A stretch of DNA of 35,825 nt from an uncultured Clostridia bacterium (GCA_947304065.1 CAMZAI010000002.1:1-35825), one strand, 5' to 3'. Counted from the first letter of the stretch, positions 17,968 to 29,068 are shown. Numbers and translations are program-made. The notes: a model not told the origin generated them from the sequence alone.

Positions 17968-19488
17968 TCACTCTGCGGTCGTACCTTCTTCGCCTTCTTC
18001 AAGGCTCTCGTCCACAATGTATCTTAAATACTTCTGCCTCTCCACGCCGAGCATATAATTCCCGTTCGCCTCGAGCAGCGCGCCGTTCTCATCGTTTGAT
18101 ACAAGCGTATATTTTCCTGCGCCCGTGAGCACATCCTCTCTGGCGGGATCGCTCTCATAGACGGATTTCTCCGCAACGTAGAAATTAAAATCGTTGATAT
18201 CCGCATCGGAGGCAATGAGCACCTCTATGCAGGGCCTTGATGCGTCGTCTCCGAAGGCCGCCTCGGAAACGGTGATGCCTTCGATTGATTCAACTCCGAG
18301 ACGCTCGGCGTAATAAGCCTCCGCGAGATAATCCTCGTACATCTTATCCTTGTAGCCGCGCTCGTAATTGATGCCGGTCTCTGAAAGATCATAGCCGTAA
18401 TATTCCTTGATCAGGTTCCAGAAGAAGCCGGGAGTCAGTTCTTCGGTATTCAGATCGTGAACAACGTCAAAGCAGTCGCGCATCGTATTCTTCGAATAAT
18501 TGTAGCTTCTTACATAGCCGAACATCGTCATGGTGTAGAGCACCTGGAGCGAAGGGCTGGCCTGAACATGCGCGAATGTAAGATAAGGCGACAAAAATGC
18601 CTGAACGGGAGCGTCGAACATCAGCTTCGGATTCTCCATAACGGATTTGATCATATCCTCAACAAACGCCTCGCCTGCCTTGTCAAAATTGATCCATACA
18701 GCGGTCCAGAGCGTCTTGTCGGTGAACTCCTTCGGGCAGGTTCCCGCCTCGGTAAGTCCGCCTTCGATCGCTTTCGCGGCTTCCGCTCTTACAGATTCGG
18801 GCACCTGAGTGTTATACGCGCGCATTCCGTAAATGTCAAGTCCTCCGAGTCCCATGGCTCCGTCATATCCGATATCCGAGAGCGTATAAAGCGAGAAGAT
18901 CACATCGTCTGCGGTAACGGGCGTTCCGTCGGCAAAGGTCAGGCCTTCCTTCAGAACGATCGTATATTTGTCGTAGGTCTTATCATCGGCGGGATCGGCA
19001 TCGGCCTCGCCTTCCGCGGCCTCATCTCCGGTCCCGGGCTTAACGCCCTCATCGGTCTTTACGATCGAGTAAGCGATGCAGGGATAATCGATACCTGCGC
19101 GGATCTTGCCGTTCTCATCGATGTCAAACAGGCGCACCTGTGTCTGATCCACGATCTCGAGTTCCTTCTCTTCCGTGCTGTAGAACGGGTTAAGCTTTAC
19201 CCAGGCTGCAGCGCCCGAAACGACCTGCTCGCCCTCTTCTTCAGCTGTACGGCTGAGTTCCTCCGCAGATACTCTGGTCAGAGGCATGTCGACGATCGGA
19301 GTGGGCGTGGGTATGGGAGTCGCTGTGGGAGCAACTGTAGGCGTCGCTTTGGCAGATACGCCAGGAGTGACCGAGGGCGTCGCGTCAATCGGCGTCGAAG
19401 TGTGCTTGCATCCGAATGCGAGCAATGCCGCCATGACGACCGCCACGGCGAGCACTATCCTTTTGGGATATAAAGTTTTCTTGTTCAT
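17968..19488 (-). CDS. Lipoprotein with solute-binding family 5 (oligopeptide/nickel type) signature
   Basis: Lipobox-like LLAFGCKH, Pro/Thr-rich linker, and SBP_bac_5 core YTIVLKEGLTFADGTPVTADDVIFSLYTL. No ABC permease or ATPase in the window. Confidence 0.75.
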   Translation of the reverse strand: MNKKTLYPKRIVLAVAVVMAALLAFGCKHTSTPIDATPSVTPGVSAKATPTVAPTATPIPTPTPIVDMPLTRVSAEELSRTAEEEGEQVVSGAAAWVKLNPFYSTEEKELEIVDQTQVRLFDIDENGKIRAGIDYPCIAYSIVKTDEGVKPGTGDEAAEGEADADPADDKTYDKYTIVLKEGLTFADGTPVTADDVIFSLYTLSDIGYDGAMGLGGLDIYGMRAYNTQVPESVRAEAAKAIEGGLTEAGTCPKEFTDKTLWTAVWINFDKAGEAFVEDMIKSVMENPKLMFDAPVQAFLSPYLTFAHVQASPSLQVLYTMTMFGYVRSYNYSKNTMRDCFDVVHDLNTEELTPGFFWNLIKEYYGYDLSETGINYERGYKDKMYEDYLAEAYYAERLGVESIEGITVSEAAFGDDASRPCIEVLIASDADINDFNFYVAEKSVYESDPAREDVLTGAGKYTLVSNDENGALLEANGNYMLGVERQKYLRYIVDESLEEGEEGTTAE

Positions 19489-19540
19489 GTTTCTTGCCTT
19501 TCATACGGACCTGCAAGGTCCTTTTAACATTTATGTCAGA

Positions 19541-20896
19541 TCACCGTCTGTGTCTTCTGTCATTATGACTCAGGTAATACTGTTTTTTGTCTGAATACAT
19601 CTCATTATCGGCACGGCTGAATACATCCTGATGAGACTTGTCCCTGCCGGGAGTATAGATCGCATAGCCCTTCGAAACGGCTATCTCGGGGAGTCCGTCG
19701 CTCCTGTCCTGCATTGCGAGCACGCCTTCGAACTTGTTCATCAGACGCTCTATCGTGGGCCGGTCGCATTTCAGGTCCACGACAAATTCGTCGCCGCCGA
19801 TCCTGAATACCCTGTAGCCCTCAAATGCTGACGTAAGAAGCCTGGCAACCTTAATAATGGCCATATCTCCGCGCTCATGACCCTGCTCGTCGTTGATGTC
19901 CTTAAGTCCGTTTATATCGAACATGGCTACGCAGAAATCCGCAGTCCCGTTCTCGATCTCCTGATCGAGCAGATGAATATGCTCAAGATAAGCGGTCCTG
20001 TTCTCGAGTCCGGTCAGGCCGTCCCTGTACGCCTTGGCGCGCACATACCCTATCTGCCTGCTCATGTACATCTGAAGGGCCCTGATCTTGTCGCCCATCC
20101 GGAAAATGTCGTCGTCCGAGCCTTTGCGCTCGCCGGTGAATTCCTTGAGCAGTTCGGTACCGCCCTCAAAGACCGATTCGGTCGTAAGCTCGTTCGCCAG
20201 CGTTTCGATACCGTCCGTAAGACTGTTCAGTTCGTCGTATACCATACTGAAACGCTTTCTGAAACGGTACGCAACAACGAGCACCACAAGAATGCCCGCA
20301 AACAGCGATACGGAGCTGATCATGAGGATCGTCCGGAAGTAAACCTTCATCTTTTCTTCATACCAGTCAGCCGAAAAATCAACAGCCACTATACCGCCGA
20401 CATTCCCCTTCGAATCGAACACGGGGGAATAAGCGCTGTAAAAGCGTCCCCATCTGTCCTCATACGCTATCTTGTCAACAGAGGACGTACCGAGACTGGC
20501 CTCATAGAGTGCATCCGTAAATACGATAGGTTCGCCGAACTCAGCCGGATCTGAGACAGTCGGATCGAGCGTGATAACGAAATTCTTATTGCCGAGATCA
20601 CGTATGCAGTATATGTATGAAAGCTCGATATTGTCCTGATAGTACGTGAGCGTTCTCATGATATTCCGATACTCGGGCGTATTCTCGTCTTCCGCCGTGA
20701 TGGTGCCCAGAATATCTCCGTCTATCATATCCGCCGCAGTGTTGGACACATCGAGCATTCTGTCACGGATCAGAGACTTCAGCGCATCCGACGACTGCAA
20801 TGCCAGCACGATGCCCAGCGTGGCGTTTACTATCAACAGGAATGAGCAGACAATTATAATATATAAGCTTGTTCTGCCGATCTTGTTTTTGATCAT
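19541..20896 (-). CDS. Membrane diguanylate cyclase (extracellular sensor domain + GGDEF)
   Basis: Two TM helices flank a Cache-like region (VSGIVAVDFSA-type end: GNVGGIVAVDFSADW). YRDGLTGLENRTAYLEH and RVFRIGGDEFVVDL are canonical GGDEF motifs. Confidence 0.9.
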   Translation of the reverse strand: MIKNKIGRTSLYIIIVCSFLLIVNATLGIVLALQSSDALKSLIRDRMLDVSNTAADMIDGDILGTITAEDENTPEYRNIMRTLTYYQDNIELSYIYCIRDLGNKNFVITLDPTVSDPAEFGEPIVFTDALYEASLGTSSVDKIAYEDRWGRFYSAYSPVFDSKGNVGGIVAVDFSADWYEEKMKVYFRTILMISSVSLFAGILVVLVVAYRFRKRFSMVYDELNSLTDGIETLANELTTESVFEGGTELLKEFTGERKGSDDDIFRMGDKIRALQMYMSRQIGYVRAKAYRDGLTGLENRTAYLEHIHLLDQEIENGTADFCVAMFDINGLKDINDEQGHERGDMAIIKVARLLTSAFEGYRVFRIGGDEFVVDLKCDRPTIERLMNKFEGVLAMQDRSDGLPEIAVSKGYAIYTPGRDKSHQDVFSRADNEMYSDKKQYYLSHNDRRHRR

Positions 20897-20940
20897 ATCT
20901 CCTCCGGCTGTTAATGTATGCTGATTAATACGACTTACTA

Positions 20941-23718
20941 TTATAACATATCTTTCAGTCCTGTGCCTATCGAATTTATTTTTCCGGAATTAATGATAGA
21001 TCCGGTCACGCGTCCAAGGGCTTTCACATCCTCTAACAGGTCATTCGCCGTAACAAGCCGGCAGCCCGCTCCGCGGATGATGATCTGCTCGAGGCCGTCG
21101 GAGGTGGCCACGCTGATATCCGTCTGCTTCGCGTTCTCGTGCGCAAAACGCTCTATGAACTTATCCGCGGTCTCGGCCTCCTTCGTATAGACAACTATGA
21201 TATTATGATGCCTGAAAAACTCGGTCGGATGGCCTTTTACACGGTACGCGTCGTATATTACGATCACCTTGCAGCCTTTCTGCGCCTGGTAATCGCAGAG
21301 AATGTCGTTAAGACGCTCCCTCGCACCGTCCACGTTGTCCTTCGTAAGCTCCGAGAGCTCCGGCCATTTGAAAATGATATTGTAGCCGTCGACCAGAAGG
21401 TATTTATCCTTCATGTCGAACGGATTCATAAACCGCTTCAGGCCGCTCGCATCGCTGCTCTTGCCGCTTTGTGCCGCGCCGGTTCCGCCCGCGGACGCCT
21501 TTTCTGCTTTATAATCCCGGTAAGCAGCGGCGCTGTCAGCTCTTTTATGTTTTCTGAACGGATTCCTGTAGGTCTTCTCTCTCTTGTTCGCGTGAGAGGT
21601 TTTGGCAATGATCGCGTCGATCTCATCGGTCCCGATCGGAGGTGCTTCACCCGCATGCGAGACAAAATTGATCGGCATCATCTGCTCGGGATCGGTCTCG
21701 GATACCAGCTCTCCGGTATCCTGGTCCCAGTCGAGATGCTTATAGCTGTCGACATCGTTCCACTCAACGACAAAGCCGGCTCCGTGCGCGCAGAATACCG
21801 ATGACGAGGGATTGCGCAGATCTGCCTCGGGCACATAACCCGACGCCGCGACAACCTCATCGGTATTGTGGCAGGGCAGATATCCGTAAAATGAAAGATA
21901 AACGCTTCCCAGACCGCCCGTATAGGCTGCGACTTCCTTCGAATAGCCCTGCATCAGCGCTGCGGGCGCGATACCGGTAAGTCCAACCATATCGTCCGCG
22001 CCGACCTCGTACTGCGAAGTAATCCTTCCGCAGCGCGCCTCGACATCTGTCATCGCCCTTCCGCAGTTTACGCGCGGAAGCTCTATCGTGATCTCGTAAT
22101 AAGGCTCAAGGAGCACGCATTTGCCTTCTGTACGGGCCCTCATAAGTCCCTGACGTATGGCGCGGTAGGTCGACTGTCTGAAATCTCCGCCCTCGGTATG
22201 TTTTAAATGCGATCTTCCGGCCACGAGCGCGATGTTCACATCGGTCAGCTCCGCTCCGGTCAGCACTCCCTTATGCTTCTTTTCGAAAATATGCGTAAAT
22301 ATGAGCCTCTGCCAGTTCAGCTCCAGGAAATTCGTTGAAACGCGCGATTCCGCGCCGATCCCGGATCCCCGCTCCGCGGGTTCGATCAGCAGCTGTACCT
22401 CGGCGTAATGGCGCAGCGGTTCGAAATGTCCGACGCCCAGCACAGGTTCGGAAACAGTCTCTTTATAGAGCACGCTTCCCCTGTCAAAATCCACGTCCTC
22501 TCCGAAGCGGTCCATCAGCTGCCTCTTCAAAATCTCCAGCTGGATCTCGCCCATGATCCTGATCTGCAGTTCCCCGAGTTCCGCGTTCCAGGCGATGCTC
22601 AGAGTAGGATCCTCTTCCTCGAGCTGCCTGAACTTCGGCAGGAGTCTCTGCAGGGCCGAACGGTCACGCGCAAGGACCTTATATGTCATTACGGGTACGA
22701 TATCATTGGCTGCGAGTTCTTCCTCGCTGCCGAGTCCCTGTCCGGGATAAGTGGCGGTAAGGCCGAGCACCGCAACTACCATGCCCTGCTCCGCCGCATC
22801 TGCCGTATCGTATTTCTCGCCGGAATAAACCCTGATCTGCGTGATCTTCTCATTATACTCAACAGCTTCCGCCTCAGGTGTTTCTTCCGTGGGCTTACGT
22901 AAAAGCAAAGGCTCTTCTTTTACAGCCTCGTAAGTGATCACGTCCCGGTTCTTTAAGACTCCGCCCGTGATCTTCATATATGTCAGCCTGTTCCCGTCGG
23001 TATCGCGTCCGATCTTGTACACGCGCGCACCGAAAGCATCCTCGGGATAAGGAACGGGCGCAAATCTTGCCAGTCCGTCGAGGAATTCATCGACTCCGTC
23101 GAGTTTCAGCGCAGAGCCGTAAAAGCACGGAAAAAGCTTCCTCTCGCCGATCAGCGCACGGACCGTATCGTCCGTGAGTTTCCCGGTCTCCAAGAAGCTT
23201 TCCATCACGTCTTCATCGCACAGAGCTATCTTCTCATCCAGCTCATCCGCCGCAAAATCGACGCATCCGTCCGAAAGCCTGCCCTCGAGCTGAGCCTGCA
23301 GCGCGTCCTTATCGCAGCCCTCGCGGTCCATCTTGTTGACGAAGATGAAGGTAGGGATGTCATAGTGATCGAGCAGCTTCCAGAGCGTACGCGTATGCGC
23401 CTGAATGCCGTCCGTTCCGCTGATTACAAGGATAGCCGCGTCGAGCACCGAAAGAGCTCTCTCGGTCTCCGTGGAAAAATCCACGTGCCCGGGCGTATCG
23501 ATCAGCGTGAATTCTGCGTCTCCGCGCGTAAATACGGCCTGCTTCGAGAAAATAGTAATTCCCCGTTCACGTTCGAGGGCATAATTATCAAGGAAGGCGT
23601 CTTTTTTATCGACTCTTCCCAGCCTGCGGATCCTGTCGCATTTGTACAGGATTGCTTCGGATAATGTCGTCTTGCCCGCATCAACATGAGCGAGGATTCC
23701 TATTACAAGTCTGTGCAT
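20941..23718 (-). CDS. Tet(M)/EF-G-like ribosomal-protection-type GTPase fused to C-terminal NYN/YacP (Rae1-like) endonuclease domain
   Basis: G-motifs AHVDAGKTT, RGIT, DTPGH, NKMD; domain IV/V LLEPYYEITIELPR; then KYLLVDGYNIIFKWPELSELTKDNVDGARERLNDILCDYQAQKGCKVIVIYDAYRVKG...VVYTKEAETADKFIERFA...ISVATSDGLEQ, which closely matches Bacillus YacP/Rae1. Confidence 0.92.
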   Translation of the reverse strand: MHRLVIGILAHVDAGKTTLSEAILYKCDRIRRLGRVDKKDAFLDNYALERERGITIFSKQAVFTRGDAEFTLIDTPGHVDFSTETERALSVLDAAILVISGTDGIQAHTRTLWKLLDHYDIPTFIFVNKMDREGCDKDALQAQLEGRLSDGCVDFAADELDEKIALCDEDVMESFLETGKLTDDTVRALIGERKLFPCFYGSALKLDGVDEFLDGLARFAPVPYPEDAFGARVYKIGRDTDGNRLTYMKITGGVLKNRDVITYEAVKEEPLLLRKPTEETPEAEAVEYNEKITQIRVYSGEKYDTADAAEQGMVVAVLGLTATYPGQGLGSEEELAANDIVPVMTYKVLARDRSALQRLLPKFRQLEEEDPTLSIAWNAELGELQIRIMGEIQLEILKRQLMDRFGEDVDFDRGSVLYKETVSEPVLGVGHFEPLRHYAEVQLLIEPAERGSGIGAESRVSTNFLELNWQRLIFTHIFEKKHKGVLTGAELTDVNIALVAGRSHLKHTEGGDFRQSTYRAIRQGLMRARTEGKCVLLEPYYEITIELPRVNCGRAMTDVEARCGRITSQYEVGADDMVGLTGIAPAALMQGYSKEVAAYTGGLGSVYLSFYGYLPCHNTDEVVAASGYVPEADLRNPSSSVFCAHGAGFVVEWNDVDSYKHLDWDQDTGELVSETDPEQMMPINFVSHAGEAPPIGTDEIDAIIAKTSHANKREKTYRNPFRKHKRADSAAAYRDYKAEKASAGGTGAAQSGKSSDASGLKRFMNPFDMKDKYLLVDGYNIIFKWPELSELTKDNVDGARERLNDILCDYQAQKGCKVIVIYDAYRVKGHPTEFFRHHNIIVVYTKEAETADKFIERFAHENAKQTDISVATSDGLEQIIIRGAGCRLVTANDLLEDVKALGRVTGSIINSGKINSIGTGLKDML

Positions 23719-23721
23719 ATA

Positions 23722-24843
23722 TTATTTAAAAAATCTCTTTTTCTTTCCTTCCTCGGGTCCGGCGCTTCCGCCCATAGCCTCGTCGAACTTCTTCAGGAGT
23801 TCCTTCTGCTCGGAATTGAGCTTGGTGGGAACCTGAACAATGAGGGTTACGTAATGGTCGCCCCTTACGTTCTTGTCGCGTACCGAAGGAACGCCCTTGC
23901 CCTTAAGCCTGATCCTGGTCTCGGTCTGTGTTCCGGGCTTTACGTCATAGATCACATCGCCGTCGATCGTGGATATCCTGATCTCTCCGCCGAGAGCCGC
24001 AGTAGCGAAGCTCATCGGAGCAGTGGAGTAAATGTCCATTCCGTCACGCTGGAAAATAGGATGGTCGCTTACGCTGACCTCAACGTACAGATCGCCTCTG
24101 GGTCCGCCGTTCTCGCCGGGCTCACCCTTCCCTGAAATACGGATGCTCTGGCCGTCGTCGATACCTGCGGGTACGGAAACCTGGATCTTTTTGCGCCTCG
24201 AGATATATCCCGAGCCGTAGCAGTTCGGGCACTTATCCTTGATGATCTTACCTGTGCCGCGGCAGTCCGGGCATGCCTGAATGCTCCTGGTCATGCCGAA
24301 AAGAGTCTGCTGCGTGTACGCAACCTGTCCCTTACCGCCGCACTTCGAGCATGTGGTGGCGCTGGTGCCGGGCTTTGCGCCTGTTCCGTGACAGTTCTCG
24401 CACTCTTCCTTCAGCGTGATCTCGAGCTCCTTATCGACGCCCTTCATGGCCTCGTCAAAGGTGATCCTTATGCGTGCGCGAAGATTTGCGCCCTTCTGGG
24501 GACCTGTGGGATTACGTCTGGCTCCTCCGCCGAACATACCTCCGAACAGATCTCCGAACAGGTCGGTGAAGTCCATGCCGTTGAAGTCAAATCCACCGCC
24601 GCCCATGCCTCCGTTTTCGAAGGCCTGATGTCCGAACTGGTCGTACTGACGGCGCTTATCGGGATCCGAAAGCACAGCGTACGCCTCTCCGACCTCTTTG
24701 AACTTTTCCTCGGCGGTCTTATCACCCGGGTTTGCGTCGGGATGATACTTTTTGCCGAGGGTCCTGTAGGCCTTTTTAATTTCATCGGCCGACGCGTCTC
24801 TCGAGACACCGAGGACCTCATAATAATCTCTTTTCTCTGCCAT
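23722..24843 (-). CDS. dnaJ: Chaperone protein DnaJ
   Basis: J domain with HPD (YHPDANPGD), Gly-rich region, four CxxCxGxG-type zinc motifs. Confidence 0.97.
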   Translation of the reverse strand: MAEKRDYYEVLGVSRDASADEIKKAYRTLGKKYHPDANPGDKTAEEKFKEVGEAYAVLSDPDKRRQYDQFGHQAFENGGMGGGGFDFNGMDFTDLFGDLFGGMFGGGARRNPTGPQKGANLRARIRITFDEAMKGVDKELEITLKEECENCHGTGAKPGTSATTCSKCGGKGQVAYTQQTLFGMTRSIQACPDCRGTGKIIKDKCPNCYGSGYISRRKKIQVSVPAGIDDGQSIRISGKGEPGENGGPRGDLYVEVSVSDHPIFQRDGMDIYSTAPMSFATAALGGEIRISTIDGDVIYDVKPGTQTETRIRLKGKGVPSVRDKNVRGDHYVTLIVQVPTKLNSEQKELLKKFDEAMGGSAGPEEGKKKRFFK

Positions 24844-24860
24844 AATGTTCTATCCTTTTC

Positions 24861-24933
24861 CCCGTGCAAAGCTGTCTTCGATGCACGGGACATCATTGTT
24901 TATACCCGAATGGGGCGAGACCGTAAGGCCCCA
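24861..24933 (-). other. Two consecutive hairpins in the dnaK-dnaJ intercistronic region
   Basis: CCCGTGCA/TGCACGGG (24861-24868 with 24882-24889) and TGGGGC/GCCCCA (24911-24916 with 24928-24933). No T-tract follows. Confidence 0.5.
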
Positions 24934-24989
24934 CCCCGTCCGGACATCAAAGAACCCTCAAAACCGGATCCTCTGTATTATTTCAAGCA

Positions 24990-26924
<1,935 letters not shown>

Positions 26925-26977
26925 TCAATATATTTCACCGGAGCCATTTTACGGCTCCTGCTGAACTTACAGGTCAA

Positions 26978-27643
26978 TTAGTTGGCTACCTTTACCATCG
27001 AGTGTCTTACGACGCTGTCGCGGTACATATAGCCCTTCTGGAGCTCTTCGCTGACCGTGTTCTCACCGAACTCGTCATTCTCCTCATGCATTACCGCATT
27101 GTGGAGATTCGGATCGAATTCCTTTCCTACCGCCTCGATAGGCTTAACTCCGGCCTCCTCGAGCGACGACATCAGCTGCCTGTATACCTTATCCATGCCC
27201 TGAACGAAAGGATCGTCCTTCTTATCCTCGGGAACGCTTGCGAGTCCGCGCTCAAAGTTGTCTATGGTCGGGAGTATCTTCTCAACGATGCTCTTCGCGC
27301 CGACCTCAAACATCTGGGCCTTCTCTTTATCGTTTCTCTTGCGGAAATTATCGAACTCCGCGAGATTCCTCAAAAGTCTGTCGTTAAGTTCCTCAACCTT
27401 GCCGGTGAGCTCCTCGATCTTTACATCCTTCTTGTCTTTCTTGTCCTTTTTCGTGAACAATGAGACCTTTTTCTTTTCCTCCGAGCCTTCCTCAGCCTCT
27501 TCGCCTTCGTCTCCGATCGGGATCTCTTCTCCCGCGTCTTCTTCGAGGACTTCCTCAGCGGCCTCGTCTTCCGCCTTCTCAGCGGCTTCCTCGGCAGCCT
27601 TGCGAATGGCTTCCTTGATAAGCTCTTCCTTTACGTCTGACAT
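26978..27643 (-). CDS. grpE: Nucleotide exchange factor GrpE
   Basis: LLRNLAEFDNFRKRNDKEK, LPTIDNFERGL, FDPNLHNAVMHEE, GYMYRDSVVRHSMVKVAN; acidic N-terminus. Confidence 0.96.
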   Translation of the reverse strand: MSDVKEELIKEAIRKAAEEAAEKAEDEAAEEVLEEDAGEEIPIGDEGEEAEEGSEEKKKVSLFTKKDKKDKKDVKIEELTGKVEELNDRLLRNLAEFDNFRKRNDKEKAQMFEVGAKSIVEKILPTIDNFERGLASVPEDKKDDPFVQGMDKVYRQLMSSLEEAGVKPIEAVGKEFDPNLHNAVMHEENDEFGENTVSEELQKGYMYRDSVVRHSMVKVAN

Positions 27644-27663
27644 CTTGCATCCCTTCCTGTTTA

Positions 27664-28710
27664 CTACTTGTTTTTGAATATCGAATCGAGATCGTTCATC
27701 AGATTCTTAAGAGTCGCGACAACCTTCTCATAGTCCATTCTCTTCGGTCCGATGATGCCGACCTTGCCGTAAACGCCCTCATCCATCCTGTAGGTGGCGG
27801 TGACAACGGAGCAATCCTTCATCGAGTCGATCGGGGTCTCGCCTCCGATATAGACCTGAATGTCGTTCTTCGGCTCGTCGTCATGCCCGCTGCCATCCAG
27901 CTTATTATCTATCAGCTCCGCGAGCTCCTGCTTATCCTCGAGCGTGAACAGAAGGTTCTGCGCCGTCGCGGTATCGGTGAGCTCCGGATACTTGAAAAGA
28001 TTCGTGGCACCGCTCGTATAGACCTGTATCTGGCCTTCCTCTTCCATCGAATTCGCAACCGCGTCGAGAATGTCTCCGACCAGGGATGTATGCTCGCCGG
28101 CCTGCTCCTTCATCTTCTGGACGATGCCGATATTTATCTCTTCGAGATCAAGTCCCACAAGGAATGTGTTCAGGATCAGGTTAAGCTTCAGAACCACATC
28201 CTTCTCAACAGGTTCGCTCACGGGAATGATCTTGTTCTTCGGGATATTGCCCTCAAGAAGGATAACCGCGAGTATGTGGGTGGGATCGACCTCGGTAAGC
28301 TGTATGAACTTTACCTTACGGCTTCTGTATTTCGGCGTGGTGATCATGGTCGCGTAGTTCGTATTGACCGCGAGGAGCTTAACAACCTGCTGGAGAAGTG
28401 TCTCGATCCTGTCGGACTTCTCCGTGAGCTGGTCGCGCATCGTGTTAACCTCTTCGACCTTCTCTTCCATCATCGTATCGACATAAAGACGATACCCCTT
28501 ATCCGTCGGAATACGTCCCGCGGAAGTATGGGGCTGGATCAGATAACCGAGCTCCTCAAGGTCCGCCATCTCGTTACGGATGGTAGCCGAGCTGAGGCTC
28601 AGGTCGGTGTACTTGGAGATCGTGCGCGAACCTACCGGCTCACCCGTCTCCAGGTAATTCCTGATGATAGCCTGAAGTATCTTCACTTTTCGATCATCGA
28701 GCTGCTCCAT
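27664..28710 (-). CDS. hrcA: Heat-inducible transcriptional repressor HrcA
   Basis: RKVKILQAIIRNYLETGEPVGSRTISKYTDLSLSSATIRNEMADLEELGYLIQPHTSAGRIPTDKGYRLYVD. Confidence 0.97.
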   Translation of the reverse strand: MEQLDDRKVKILQAIIRNYLETGEPVGSRTISKYTDLSLSSATIRNEMADLEELGYLIQPHTSAGRIPTDKGYRLYVDTMMEEKVEEVNTMRDQLTEKSDRIETLLQQVVKLLAVNTNYATMITTPKYRSRKVKFIQLTEVDPTHILAVILLEGNIPKNKIIPVSEPVEKDVVLKLNLILNTFLVGLDLEEINIGIVQKMKEQAGEHTSLVGDILDAVANSMEEEGQIQVYTSGATNLFKYPELTDTATAQNLLFTLEDKQELAELIDNKLDGSGHDDEPKNDIQVYIGGETPIDSMKDCSVVTATYRMDEGVYGKVGIIGPKRMDYEKVVATLKNLMNDLDSIFKNK

Positions 28711-28760
28711 CTTTAATCTCCCGCAATACTAAGCCAAATTAAGATCTCCGCTTCCGGTTG

Positions 28761-28787
28761 TTAGCACTCAATCAGTAGGAGTGCTAA
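28761..28787 (-). promoter_or_regulatory. CIRCE element (HrcA operator)
   Basis: TTAGCACTC-N9-GAGTGCTAA, a perfect match to the CIRCE consensus, 50 bp upstream of the hrcA start. Confidence 0.98.
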
Positions 28788-28798
28788 TACCCTATAAC

Positions 28799-28827
28799 AA
28801 TATACCTCTACCCGTTTTTATTGTCAA
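28799..28827 (-). promoter_or_regulatory. SigmaA promoter of the hrcA-grpE-dnaK-dnaJ operon
   Basis: Minus strand TTGACA - 17 bp - TATATT immediately upstream of the CIRCE element. Confidence 0.88.
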
Positions 28828-28856
28828 CATTGAAAATATAAAAAAAATGTAAAAAG

Positions 28857-28882
28857 AAAACGGGCCTTAATGACCCGTTTTT
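28857..28882. terminator. Intrinsic terminator (symmetric) downstream of the FeoB-associated small protein
   Basis: AAAACGGG-ccttaatga-CCCGTTTTT; the minus strand also continues into CTTTTTACATTTTTTT. Confidence 0.75.
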
Positions 28883-28894
28883 ATCAGTATAAAG

Positions 28895-29068
28895 TTACTG
28901 TTTGTAATGGCATTTCCCGCTCATTGCACAAGTGCCGCAATCGCAGCCGCAGGAAGCTTTTCCGCTTCTCTTATCCTTTACCATCTTCCTGACAATAAGG
29001 AAAACCACTGCTATCAGCACCAGCGATATAATTATCGTAGCTGCATTGGCCGAGATCCATTCCAACAT
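28895..29068 (-). CDS. FeoB-associated Cys-rich membrane protein
   Basis: 57 aa, not in the ORF track: MLEWISANAATIIISLVLIAVVFLIVRKMVKDKRSGKASCGCDCGTCAMSGKCHYKQ*. One TM helix plus a Cys-rich tail. Confidence 0.82.
   Translation of the reverse strand: MLEWISANAATIIISLVLIAVVFLIVRKMVKDKRSGKASCGCDCGTCAMSGKCHYKQ

Noticed and set aside
18457-19473. 338-aa plus-strand ORF opposite the SBP-like lipoprotein
   Set aside because: Antisense shadow ORF. The minus strand has a signal peptide, lipobox and SBP motif, while the plus product is low-complexity Arg/Gly-rich.
20941-23718. Calling the fusion protein a tetracycline-resistance determinant
   Set aside because: The Tet(M)-like scaffold is clear, but the domain IV loop differs at the residues linked to drug displacement and the genomic context is a core chaperone operon, so resistance is not supported.
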